DNA of 64,000 bases, taken from positions 2,046,001 through 2,110,000 of the forward strand of contig NZ_VFPL01000001.1 in NCBI RefSeq assembly GCF_006716645.1, read 5' to 3'. The position numbers and the translations under genes are program-made. Positions 23,941 through 31,714 of the stretch are shown here, in pieces (position 1 is the first letter of the stretch; every line of letters begins with the position of its first letter). Source of the stretch: Arcticibacter tournemirensis (GTDB lineage: Bacteria; Bacteroidota; Bacteroidia; Sphingobacteriales; Sphingobacteriaceae). The notes below the pieces were generated by a model. It was not told the origin of the DNA. It made no database searches and saw nothing but the letters and a program-made list of their open reading frames with translations.

Positions 23941-23960
23941 ATTTAGAAGAAATTTAGAAT
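23941..23960. promoter_or_regulatory. Operator-like 20-bp direct repeat, copy 2
   Basis: The repeat is identical over 20 bp to the copy at 22686-22705 and located 37 bp upstream of the start at 23904, nearly the same spacing as the other copy (42 bp) to its gene. Same orientation relative to the genes. Confidence 0.75.
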
Positions 23961-23986
23961 TAACTATTGATGATATAAACGACAAA

Positions 23987-24646
23987 TTATCGGTACAAAT
24001 TTCCAAACCTATCCGTATAAATAAGAACCAACGTGATGGTATCGAAAATGGCGTGTGATAGAATAGGTATCCAAAGATTATTATCAAATTTTTTGTAAAG
24101 GATGCCCCAAAACAAACCTCCTAAAATAGCGGCAATCACTCCGAAAATATCCTGCTGCCAATGATAAAGCCCAAACAAAACGCTGGTTACGATGATGCTC
24201 CAAAGGACAGCAGACCCTTTAAAAAATCTTTTTTCCAATACATTCTGAATGTAACCCCGAAATACTACTTCTTCATAGAACCCACCTACAAGCCACGCAG
24301 CAGTAATAATCATCAATAATTTTGAAATATTGCCTTTGATGAAATCATACTCTGTATAATCAGGCACAACAAATAAGTTCTTTATTACAGGAATATAGAT
24401 GAACTGCATAAAGCCCACCCATAGTAAAGCCGAAACCAATCCTATGAGAACCGCCTTTACACTGAAACCGTTTTTAACCAATCCGATGCTGCGAAATGTT
24501 TTGCCTTCCCTGCGCAATAAAAACCAAATGACAAGAAAGCATACAACAGCATACGAATAAAGCGGTAATGGAACAAAGTGCGAGAATGCGATTAGAAACG
24601 CTATCGCTCCCACATCTTGTACTGTCCGTAGTGCTTTATTTTCCAT
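23987..24646 (-). CDS. CPBP-family intramembrane metalloprotease
   Basis: The 219-residue protein has about six transmembrane helices. The CPBP (Abi/CAAX) motifs are EEVVFRGYIQ near residue 125 (motif 1, catalytic EE and R), FGLYHWQQ near 163 (His) and SHAIFDTI near 199 (His). These enzymes are membrane proteases of the type II CAAX group; in bacteria some confer bacteriocin self-protection or process lipoproteins. No bacteriocin gene is visible nearby. It is preceded by a short gap after the LtaS-like gene on the same strand. Confidence 0.93.
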   Translation of the reverse strand: MENKALRTVQDVGAIAFLIAFSHFVPLPLYSYAVVCFLVIWFLLRREGKTFRSIGLVKNGFSVKAVLIGLVSALLWVGFMQFIYIPVIKNLFVVPDYTEYDFIKGNISKLLMIITAAWLVGGFYEEVVFRGYIQNVLEKRFFKGSAVLWSIIVTSVLFGLYHWQQDIFGVIAAILGGLFWGILYKKFDNNLWIPILSHAIFDTITLVLIYTDRFGNLYR

Positions 24647-24711
24647 TTCCTATTCGTTTTTTTGCAGAGCTATTTTACTTAAAAATTCAGAAATAAGATA
24701 GGCATTTATCT

Positions 24712-26670
24712 TTAATGTGTTGCTTTCATTTTTCCGTTTTTAAACCTTTCGCTGGCAGTTTGGTAATACGAAATGGTTTCAGATACCAATTTCTTGTTTT
24801 GATTTTTTACTTCGGTAAGGAACTGGTCTTTTGATGATACGGTAAATTGTTTCACACGTTTACGGTCATCAATTTGGGTAAACAGCTTGCCCTGCAATAA
24901 GCCTAATGTCCTGTAATTGCCGATAAACGCCCGTTCTTCCCCGGCTTTCATTTGGTTAATGTCCTTGCCATATAACGCAGTATTATAGTTCCAGTTCAGA
25001 TACCCGAACAGAGTGGGCATTACATCTATCTGCGAAGCCAGCCTGTCTATTTTTTGAGGTTCGTGTGGCAGGTTGTAAATGATTGCCGGGATATGATGTT
25101 TGTCGATATTGATTTCCCATTTTCCTGCACTGCTGGCACAATGGTCTGCTACAATCACAAAAACGGTGTTCTTAAACCACGGCTTTTGTTGCGCTTCCAC
25201 AATGAATTTTCCCAACGCATAATCGGTGTATTTTACGGCTGCATTCCTGTCGCCTTGCGGCAGGTCAATCGTACCTTCAGGAAAGGTATAAGGCTTGTGG
25301 TTCGATGTTGTCATTACAAACTGGAAGAATGGCGTATTTGACGCATTGCTCTTGTCTGCATATTTGATTGCCTGCTTATATAAATCTTCATCACAAATTC
25401 CCCAGGCGTTTTCAAAACTTACTTCATTGGTTGGTATGTTGTATCGGTGCGTATCAATCTTGTCGGATAAAGGATTTCCCCTGTCCCTGTCCACAATGTC
25501 AAATCCCTGACCACCGAAAAAGTTGTTCATATTATCGAAATAACCATCGCCACCATAAATAAAATAGGGATGGTAATTCTTTTGCTTTAGTATGGTAGCA
25601 ATCGAAAATATATGGTCGTTATTGGGTCTTCTTACAATACTGTTTCCCGGTGTTGGCGGAACGCAAAGCGTAAGTGCCTCCATTCCTCTTACTGTTCTTG
25701 TTCCGGTTGCATACAGGTTGGTAAAAAAGATACTTTGATTGGCAAGGCTGTCATAGTTAGGCGTAAGGTTGTCTTTATTGCCAAAAGCTTTCAAAAAATC
25801 TCCGCTAAAGCTCTCTATGGCTATCAGTATGATATTAGGACGGCTTTCGTTTTCGCCTTTGGTTATCCTGTTGATATTATCCCATTGTGCGGAAGCATAC
25901 TGCTGATTTTCTTGTAGTAGCGTTTTCTTTAATATGGCATAGGCTTCCTTATCGGAAAGTGTCGGATAGAAGGTTTTATAGTCCAGCTCATTAGAGTGGA
26001 ATGCGGCAAAGAATGAAAACACACCATTTTTACCCAGCTCATTTACTACAAGGTTATTGCTGAAATCCGCCTGCTTGTTTTTCATTACGCCCAAGAGCAA
26101 AAGCCCAAATAATAATACAGGAAAGGCATAAGCTGCCCTGATGCGGATAGGTCGCTTATCTGAAAACGTATTTCTTAAAATGCCTGTCTTATTTAGCAGG
26201 AAAAACGTACCGACAACCAAGCCGATTAAAACGGCAATGATTAAAGGCAAAGGATAAGATTGATTGATATTCGACACCACTTCGTAGGTGTATATCAGGT
26301 AATCCACCGCAATGAAATTGAACCTTACGCCAAATTCGTCCCAAAACGGAAATTCCGCCATCCAGCCAAAAAAGATGATGATTAGGACAAGGGAAAGGTA
26401 GCCATAAGTAAAGACCTTATCTGCCAAAGAGCCAATCCATCTTTTCGGAAACAGCAAAAGGTAAACGGCGTAAAGCAGCAAGAACGAAAGCCCTATGGCG
26501 ATGTCAAAGCCTAAGCCTGTCAGGAACGCCCTTAAAATGTAAATGAAACTGAAATCTATATCACTTGCTGACCAGATGAGCAAGGCAATTCTTGTAATAA
26601 ATGACAGAGCAACATACAATAATCCTACTGAAAACAGCAGGGAAAAACGGCTGTTAAATAACTTTTTCAT
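24712..26670 (-). CDS. LtaS-like membrane sulfatase-fold phosphoglycerol/phosphoethanolamine transferase
   Basis: The 652-residue protein has five transmembrane helices in the first 200 residues, then an extracellular sulfatase/LtaS domain. Visible motifs are NIILIAIESFSGDFL (metal Glu, about residue 280), the catalytic Thr in TGTRTVRGMEAL, a DGYFDNMN segment and DH in VIVADHCASS. Bacteroidota lack lipoteichoic acid, so the family here probably transfers a phospholipid headgroup (phosphoethanolamine or phosphoglycerol) onto envelope glycans or lipid A, producing diacylglycerol. The DgkA gene directly upstream overlaps by 17 bases, matching the need to recycle that diacylglycerol. Confidence 0.9.
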   Translation of the reverse strand: MKKLFNSRFSLLFSVGLLYVALSFITRIALLIWSASDIDFSFIYILRAFLTGLGFDIAIGLSFLLLYAVYLLLFPKRWIGSLADKVFTYGYLSLVLIIIFFGWMAEFPFWDEFGVRFNFIAVDYLIYTYEVVSNINQSYPLPLIIAVLIGLVVGTFFLLNKTGILRNTFSDKRPIRIRAAYAFPVLLFGLLLLGVMKNKQADFSNNLVVNELGKNGVFSFFAAFHSNELDYKTFYPTLSDKEAYAILKKTLLQENQQYASAQWDNINRITKGENESRPNIILIAIESFSGDFLKAFGNKDNLTPNYDSLANQSIFFTNLYATGTRTVRGMEALTLCVPPTPGNSIVRRPNNDHIFSIATILKQKNYHPYFIYGGDGYFDNMNNFFGGQGFDIVDRDRGNPLSDKIDTHRYNIPTNEVSFENAWGICDEDLYKQAIKYADKSNASNTPFFQFVMTTSNHKPYTFPEGTIDLPQGDRNAAVKYTDYALGKFIVEAQQKPWFKNTVFVIVADHCASSAGKWEINIDKHHIPAIIYNLPHEPQKIDRLASQIDVMPTLFGYLNWNYNTALYGKDINQMKAGEERAFIGNYRTLGLLQGKLFTQIDDRKRVKQFTVSSKDQFLTEVKNQNKKLVSETISYYQTASERFKNGKMKATH

Positions 26671-27037
26671 AGATGTAAGGGGAATAAATAATGAGGATAA
26701 CCACCACAGCGGTCAGGGCGGCAAAGGTTACAGCACCCGCAGCGATGTCTTTTATAAAACCGATATGTTTATGATAGTCGGAATGGATGAAATCACAAAG
26801 TTTTTCAACGGCGGTGTTAAGCCCTTCGATGCTTAATACAAGCCCGATGACCAAAACCTGAAATAGCCATTCTGTTTTTGTAATGTGGAACAGGAAGCCG
26901 CTAATAATGAGTATGACGGCTAACAAGGACTGTGTAATGACGGAATGTTCGGTAGTAATGAGAAAAAAAGCTCCTTTAAACGCATACCGGAAGCTTTTTA
27001 CCCTGCCTATTAAAAAACCATCGCTGGATTTTTTCAT
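26654..27037 (-). CDS. dgkA: Diacylglycerol kinase-family protein (DgkA-like)
   Basis: The 127-residue protein has three membrane helices and the DagK_prokar signature: ITTEHSVITQSLLA near residue 30, EGLNTAVEKLCDFI (NTAxE catalytic-site region) near 70 and FIKDIAAGAVTFAAL. It phosphorylates diacylglycerol to phosphatidate at the inner membrane. The C-terminus overlaps the LtaS-like gene start by 17 bases, so the kinase is produced together with the transferase whose by-product it would remove. The upstream side is disrupted by an IS1595 element starting at 27089, which may have removed the native promoter or a regulatory gene. Confidence 0.92.
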   Translation of the reverse strand: MKKSSDGFLIGRVKSFRYAFKGAFFLITTEHSVITQSLLAVILIISGFLFHITKTEWLFQVLVIGLVLSIEGLNTAVEKLCDFIHSDYHKHIGFIKDIAAGAVTFAALTAVVVILIIYSPYIYEKVI

Positions 27038-27088
27038 TAATTGTTCGATTAAAATTAAACAAGCAAAGTTGAAAATGAATTTTTTGAT

Positions 27089-28060
27089 TATCCGTTTTTA
27101 ATCATAATCCTGTAATGTTAGCAATAATAAGCCTTTCAAAGAGTCTATCTCCAAAATATCTTCGATTTAGCTTGTAGATGAATTCGTTGAGATAGAGTTG
27201 AAGATACTTTCTTTTTATTTTGTGGTAATTGCCCAACAAATTTCTTTTGGCGTTGCTAATGGCAATATGAACCCATTTTAAAGTTTCTTCGGTAGTTTCT
27301 TTTGAACTTTTTTCCATAATATGAAGCTCTACAAAATCTGAAATATCCATATAAGAAGTGCTTTTATCTGTAAAAACAATACTCTGATTATCTACAGATT
27401 CTTTAATGGCTTCATTGATTTCTTCTCCACTGTGTCCATCTAAAACCTTCGCTTTAAAGAAGCGAACATGTTTTTCTTTTTTTCCAGTATCAATATCTTC
27501 TAACGGTGTTGATTCTGCTATCATCGCTACATTTTGTTTCCCAACTGAACCTTTTCCACGAATTCCTTTTTTCTGCTCTATTTCGCTAGATTCTACTGTA
27601 AAATAGGCTTCGTCAAATTCTATCATCCCTTCCAAAGTGTATTGTGCATCTCGGTTTCCCATGGCTTTTCTTATCTTATGAACCATCGCCCAAACTGGTT
27701 CATACCTCTTTAATCCCAATTGTTTTTGGATTTCTTTGGCTGAAAATCCTTTCTTGGTAACACTCATCAAAAACATGGTTTTGTACCAAATTAGAAAAGA
27801 CAAATTCGAATTTTCCATGATGGTTCCGCTTTTCAAAGAAGTTCGACTTCTGCATTTTTTGCATTCATAACTTAATCTGCTCTTTATCCAAAAATGTTCT
27901 GTGCTTCCACATTTGCACGTGAGTCCTATTTTATCTCTCTCAGATTTAAAATGATTTATACAATCATCTTCTGTCCCAAAATGTGCTGAAAAACTGAATA
28001 AATTCATATCTAATTGTTTGATTACTACAAATATACAAAAATTATGATAAATTACGGATA
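27089..28060 (-). mobile_element. IS1595-family insertion sequence
   Basis: One transposase gene lies between related ends: TATCCGTTTTTAATCATAAT at 27089 and, on the complement from 28060, TATCCGTAATTTATCATAAT. No 8-bp target duplication is apparent beside these ends (TTTTTGAT versus TTCATATG), suggesting a deletion or rearrangement after insertion. Confidence 0.8.
27102..28007 (-). CDS. IS1595-family (ISXO2-like) DDE transposase
   Basis: This is a 301-residue protein. The N-terminal zinc ribbon is CKCGST (and CKKC, with a further C), the usual IS1595 feature. The ISXO2-like DDE core shows EFDEAYFTVE, IVFTDKSTSYM (Asp) and a later Asn/His/Glu-type position where ISXO2 members have H/N (HIAISNAKRNLLGNYHKI). 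The protein is full length, so it may be functional. It is common in Flavobacteriia/Sphingobacteriia mobile elements. The C-terminus lies only 13 bases from the terminal repeat. Confidence 0.93.
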   Translation of the reverse strand: MNLFSFSAHFGTEDDCINHFKSERDKIGLTCKCGSTEHFWIKSRLSYECKKCRSRTSLKSGTIMENSNLSFLIWYKTMFLMSVTKKGFSAKEIQKQLGLKRYEPVWAMVHKIRKAMGNRDAQYTLEGMIEFDEAYFTVESSEIEQKKGIRGKGSVGKQNVAMIAESTPLEDIDTGKKEKHVRFFKAKVLDGHSGEEINEAIKESVDNQSIVFTDKSTSYMDISDFVELHIMEKSSKETTEETLKWVHIAISNAKRNLLGNYHKIKRKYLQLYLNEFIYKLNRRYFGDRLFERLIIANITGL

Positions 28061-28135
28061 TTCATATGAATTTAGAAGTGTATGTCTTCAAACAAACTCG
28101 GACAAATATCATTAATTTCTTAAGGAGGATTTGGG

Positions 28136-29119
28136 TTATAAACTTAGTAATTTTTGTTGATTAAACAATTGTCTTCTTTTTCTCAGTGAATCGGTTTTGA
28201 TTTGCTGTCTTTTTTTCAGGATCTGCTCGGATCTTCCAAAGTAAACATCAGCCGGGGTAAGGTTGTTTAGCGATTCATGGTAGCGTTTGTTATTGTAGTT
28301 GTTTACGAAGTTTTCCAATGCTGATATCAGTTCTTCCGGGTGGTAAAAATGATTGAGCTTTACAACGTTTTTCATCGTTCTGTGATACCTTTCAATCTTT
28401 CCCTGTGTCTGCGGATGTAAGGGTTTTCCGTGAACCTGTTTCATCTTCAGGTCTTCCTTCAGATAGGTTTTCAGCTCATTGGATACATAGCAGGGGCCAT
28501 TGTCTGAGAGCAGTTTGGGTTTTGTTTTGGTCATCAATTCTGCTTTGTCAATCGCCGTATTAACGGTTCTTTTTACATCTTCAGCCTTCATCGAGTCACA
28601 GAGTTCCCAATGAATGATATAGCGGCTGTAATCGTCCAGAACAGTACTCAGATAGTACCATCCCCAACCGATAATCTTGAAGTAAGTAAAATCGGTTTGC
28701 CACATTTGGTGGACAAACTGGGTTTTGTCCTTAAATTCATTTGCTGCGGAAAGAAGAAAATGATTGGGAGCAGGAATCAGATCTCTTTGCTTAAGGATTC
28801 TGTAAACACTGGACTCCGATATGAAAATACCCTGTTCATCGGTTATTTTATGGGCCAGTTCCCGGGAAGAGAGTTCTGTGTGCTCCAGTGCTATTTCCAC
28901 CACCAGATCTTTCTGCTGTTCAGGAATACTGTTCCATTGCCTGCGGCCGGTTCTCCTGTTGGGTCTTAGCCCGTCGTAACCGTTTTCAAGATAATTCTGA
29001 TACCACCCGTAGAAGGTACTCCGCGGAATTCCGTAGGATTCCAAGGTTCGTTTTACGCCTGTTTCACTTTGGGTAACCTCTAAAATAATCTCGTATTTCT
29101 CGGCTGCTGTTAATCTCAT
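28136..29119 (-). CDS. IS3/IS481-type transposase OrfB (DDE core)
   Basis: The 327-residue protein has an HTH half (about 1-110: LESYGIPRSTFYGWYQNYLE, then VYRILKQRDLI) and an rve core with catalytic D in WQTDFTYFKI, D in LLSDNGPCYVSN and E in GKIERYHRTMKN. The C-terminus, PADVYFGRSEQ, is typical. It is intact and translated separately from OrfA, with 20 bases between them. It provides cutting and joining for the element ends at 28079 and 29570. Confidence 0.93.
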   Translation of the reverse strand: MRLTAAEKYEIILEVTQSETGVKRTLESYGIPRSTFYGWYQNYLENGYDGLRPNRRTGRRQWNSIPEQQKDLVVEIALEHTELSSRELAHKITDEQGIFISESSVYRILKQRDLIPAPNHFLLSAANEFKDKTQFVHQMWQTDFTYFKIIGWGWYYLSTVLDDYSRYIIHWELCDSMKAEDVKRTVNTAIDKAELMTKTKPKLLSDNGPCYVSNELKTYLKEDLKMKQVHGKPLHPQTQGKIERYHRTMKNVVKLNHFYHPEELISALENFVNNYNNKRYHESLNNLTPADVYFGRSEQILKKRQQIKTDSLRKRRQLFNQQKLLSL

Positions 29120-29139
29120 ATATTTTTGGTATTCAGGGA

Positions 29140-29493
29140 TTAATCCAGCATGTCCAAGCTTTTTTTTACGATGTCATAGCGTAAAACCAGGTCCGCAACC
29201 ATTTCCTTTAAGCGGGCGTTTTCCTTTCTCAGTTCGGCCACTTCATCTCTGGTGGCTTCCCTTGTCACATCTCCGTTGAGACGTTTCTTCCCGGCTTCCA
29301 TAAACTCTTTGTTCCAGGAGTAAAACTGAGACTGAGAGATACTGTGTCTTCTGCAAAGCTCTGCCACGGATGTCTCGGCACGGAGGCCTTCCATCACGAT
29401 TAAAATCTTTTGTTCCGCAGTGAAAGTTCTGCGACTGTTTTTACGAATGTCTTTTACAAATTTTTCGATGTTCTTTTTCTTGGGTGTTTCCAT
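29140..29493 (-). CDS. IS3-type transposase OrfA (HTH)
   Basis: The 117-residue protein has an HTH_Tnp_1 domain: FTAEQKILIVMEGLRAETSV, then AELCRRHSISQSQFYSWNKEF. A coiled-coil tail follows (VAELRKENARLKEMVADLVLR). It binds the element ends and partners with OrfB. It is first in the IS operon on the minus strand, its promoter lying between 29494 and the right terminal repeat. Confidence 0.92.
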   Translation of the reverse strand: METPKKKNIEKFVKDIRKNSRRTFTAEQKILIVMEGLRAETSVAELCRRHSISQSQFYSWNKEFMEAGKKRLNGDVTREATRDEVAELRKENARLKEMVADLVLRYDIVKKSLDMLD

Positions 29494-29570
29494 AATTAAA
29501 TCTAATTCTTTTTTGAAAACACTCCTTAAGTTTTTAGTAAATTGTGTCCACTTTTTGCTGACGATTTACA

Positions 29571-29601
29571 GCTTGGCAGTGATAAAAATGCGCTCCCCGT
29601 T
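29571..29601 (-). pseudogene. Second fragment of the interrupted DUF932 gene
   Basis: On the minus strand this short piece encodes NGERIFITAKL, which is the natural continuation of the DUF932 sequence ending at 33112 (ETAGALGNG). It lies outside the RIT element on its left side, and the IS3 end immediately cuts it off. The AACGG at its start (CCGTT, 29597-29601, plus strand) is the duplicated target base set. Confidence 0.8.
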
Positions 29602-29602
29602 A

Positions 29603-29622
29603 TTATGTAAAGCTTTACATAA
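29603..29622. repeat. Perfect 20-bp palindrome at RIT left end
   Basis: TTATGTAAAGCTTTACATAA is its own reverse complement. Its half-site (TTATGTAAAG) recurs inside both RIT terminal repeats, so it looks like two fused recombinase half-sites. It has no counterpart at the right end. Confidence 0.8.
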
Positions 29623-29628
29623 CAAAGG

Positions 29629-29655
29629 TTATGGAAAGTAAAAGATTATGTAAAG
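29629..29655. repeat. RIT terminal inverted repeat, left
   Basis: A 27-bp sequence starting TTATGGAAAGTAAAAGATTA, identical to the complement of 33085-33111. The match extends by GG/CC to 29 bp if the adjoining bases are counted. Confidence 0.88.
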
Positions 29656-29718
29656 TAGAGTGCCTTTTGCCATTTTCAGGTGTTTAATCAGGCTATTCTA
29701 CTTTACATTATTTTAGCC

Positions 29719-30732
29719 TCAAAAGTTCTTTAACCAGTCTAATAGGCTTTCATTGTTCACCCATACAGGGGCTTCTTTTTTAACAACGTTGATGTAGGCG
29801 CTTTCTATTGCTTCCCGTTTTTGTTTGGAATCAACTCTCGCATAGACTTCGGTTGTGATAACCGATTGATGCCCAAGAATATCACGTATATAAACAAGGT
29901 TAACACCAGCTTGTAAAAGGTGCATTGCTTTTGAATGGCGAAGCGAATGGCAACTGATTTTTTCGGGGATTAGCAACTTATCGCTGTTTCGCGCCATTGT
30001 TGCATATTTATGCAGGATATGGGTAACACCCGCCCGTGTCAGTTTTTCCCTTCGGGTATTGTAGAACAATGGGTATGTCCCTGCATGGGCTTCCAATAAT
30101 CGGTTTTTCTCCATGTAGTTCTTTAAGTGAACCACCTCTGCATCCATGAGCGGAACAATACGCGCTTTATTACCTTTTCCTATGAGTTTGATGGTATAAG
30201 GCTTGTTTAACCTGATATTTTCCGGGGTTAGGTCGATGATCTCCTGCACCCGAGCACCCGTATCGTACATCAATGCAAGCAAAGCCAGATCCCGTATTCC
30301 TTGCTTTGTGGTCAGGTCAGGCTGGCTTAGCAAAAGCCGGATGCCATCAACGCTTAGATAATTGATGGTGCCGCGCTGTGCTTTTTTTACTTTTATTGAA
30401 AGCACGCTCCGGCATTCTTCCAATTGCTCCGGCCATTCGTATTGCACAAACTTAAAAAAGGTATGCAATGCCGCCAGCCTAACGTTGCGGGTAGAGATAC
30501 TGCATTTGCGTACCTGCTCCAGGTGGTTAAGGAACTCGACAATACAAGTTTTTGTCAAATCGCCGAACACCAGCTTTTGGGGCTTTATGCCTTTATGTTC
30601 TTCCATAAAAGAGATGAGCAGAATGAATGTCATCCTGTATGATGCTATAGTGTTATTGCTCATTCCCCTTTCTGCAGGAAGATATTTGGTCAGGAAGTCC
30701 GCAAGGCTCTTAGGGAAGTTAACTGTTTTCAT
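29719..30732 (-). CDS. RIT tyrosine recombinase C
   Basis: The start is taken at 30732 (MKTVNFPKSLADFL), giving 337 residues and a 14-base overlap with the preceding recombinase. Upstream in-frame codons to 30936 lie inside the neighbour's coding sequence and lack family character. Tyrosine-recombinase boxes are DTGARVQEIIDL (box I Arg), CHSLRHSKAMHLLQAG (box II His-x-x-Arg) and LGHQSVITTEVYARV (Tyr). Third and distal member of the trio; its C-terminus is 64 bases inside the left inner repeat region. RIT recombinases act together; which one cuts is not known. Confidence 0.92.
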   Translation of the reverse strand: MKTVNFPKSLADFLTKYLPAERGMSNNTIASYRMTFILLISFMEEHKGIKPQKLVFGDLTKTCIVEFLNHLEQVRKCSISTRNVRLAALHTFFKFVQYEWPEQLEECRSVLSIKVKKAQRGTINYLSVDGIRLLLSQPDLTTKQGIRDLALLALMYDTGARVQEIIDLTPENIRLNKPYTIKLIGKGNKARIVPLMDAEVVHLKNYMEKNRLLEAHAGTYPLFYNTRREKLTRAGVTHILHKYATMARNSDKLLIPEKISCHSLRHSKAMHLLQAGVNLVYIRDILGHQSVITTEVYARVDSKQKREAIESAYINVVKKEAPVWVNNESLLDWLKNF

Positions 30733-31714
30733 GGCTTGCTTCATCATGGGTTTCCGGGAATAAGAAAGGACAGACATTATTAACCTTAGTGATAATAGAT
30801 GGGTACATATCGGCGGTGAGCCGTACATACCCGTCCGTACTGGCGATGCATTTATGGCCGAGATAAGTTGAAAGCACCGGCAGTGAATAATACAGGTCAG
30901 TACCGGCTTCCGCCATTTTCGCCAGCGAGTGCACACTAAATGTATGCCTCAAGTCATGCACATGCGGGCCTTGACGCCTGCCCCGATGGGGAATACCCGC
31001 TTTATATAGCACTTTTCGGAACCAGTTATATGTCCGGCTATTGTCGCAACAGTCACCATTGGGCTGTACAAAAAGCAGGTCTGTTTTTCTTACCATAGGA
31101 AAGCGCTCCCTGCAATTCATATATTCCTTGATCACCTGGGTTACGGAATCAGAGATTGGCACCATCCTGTCCGTCCCATTCTTCGTGTCCCGGAGTATGA
31201 TATATTGTTCTTCGAGATAAACATCTTTGCAGGATAAGGATAGTGCTTCGCCTACACGCAGTCCTGTACCATATAATACCCTGAACAATGCAGGAAGCAC
31301 CAAGACCATAGAGTTATAACAAGTACTATAGGCGCTTAACTGGTCGGTCGCCTCAAATATGGCAGCCATTTCCTCTTTAGTGTAGATATAAGGTACATGG
31401 GTTGATTGCTTGATTTTCGGCAGTACAGGTAAGGAAGATGCGTAATTTAGCTTATTCAGATAGGTGCCGAACTGCCGCATGGCCTGAATGCGGTTATACC
31501 ACGTTTTGTCCGATTCATTTGACCGCCTGATGCACCACTCATTACAGAGTTCTTTGCTGATGCCGATAGTGGTTTCTTCCCGGTCATAAGCCAATTGGTC
31601 GAACTGCATAAAAGCATATTCGACGGTCATGTATTTATAACCCAGATGCCTTTTTAACGCAACAAACTCTTCAATAAAGGGCTTGTATATGCTGTAGTAA
31701 TTGATCGTACTCAT
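30719..31714 (-). CDS. RIT tyrosine recombinase B
   Basis: The 331-residue tyrosine recombinase has an N-terminal SAM-like core-binding half, and in the C-terminal half GTGLRVGEALSLSCKDV (box I Arg), HVHDLRHTFSVHSL (box II) and LGHKCIASTDGYVRL (Tyr). It overlaps recombinase A by 4 bases (ATGA) and recombinase C by 14, a coupled arrangement that is characteristic of RIT elements and implies a fixed ratio of the three proteins. All catalytic positions are present. Confidence 0.93.
   Translation of the reverse strand: MSTINYYSIYKPFIEEFVALKRHLGYKYMTVEYAFMQFDQLAYDREETTIGISKELCNEWCIRRSNESDKTWYNRIQAMRQFGTYLNKLNYASSLPVLPKIKQSTHVPYIYTKEEMAAIFEATDQLSAYSTCYNSMVLVLPALFRVLYGTGLRVGEALSLSCKDVYLEEQYIILRDTKNGTDRMVPISDSVTQVIKEYMNCRERFPMVRKTDLLFVQPNGDCCDNSRTYNWFRKVLYKAGIPHRGRRQGPHVHDLRHTFSVHSLAKMAEAGTDLYYSLPVLSTYLGHKCIASTDGYVRLTADMYPSIITKVNNVCPFLFPETHDEASHENS

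Larger units (their letters stand above)
28079..29570 (-). mobile_element. IS3-type insertion sequence (OrfA/OrfB) cutting DUF932
   Basis: The ends are imperfect inverted repeats: TGTATGTCTTCAAACAAACT at 28079 and, on the complement from 29570, TGTAAATCGTCAGCAAAAAG, both followed by G.GGACA and later by CTTAAGGAG at equal spacing. The right end stops at the DUF932 remnant (29571-29601). No target duplication is seen, because the left flank is unrelated IS1595 sequence. Confidence 0.82.

Noticed and set aside
30733-30936. Longer start for recombinase C
   Set aside because: The extension lies fully within recombinase B coding sequence and does not resemble a recombinase N-terminus.
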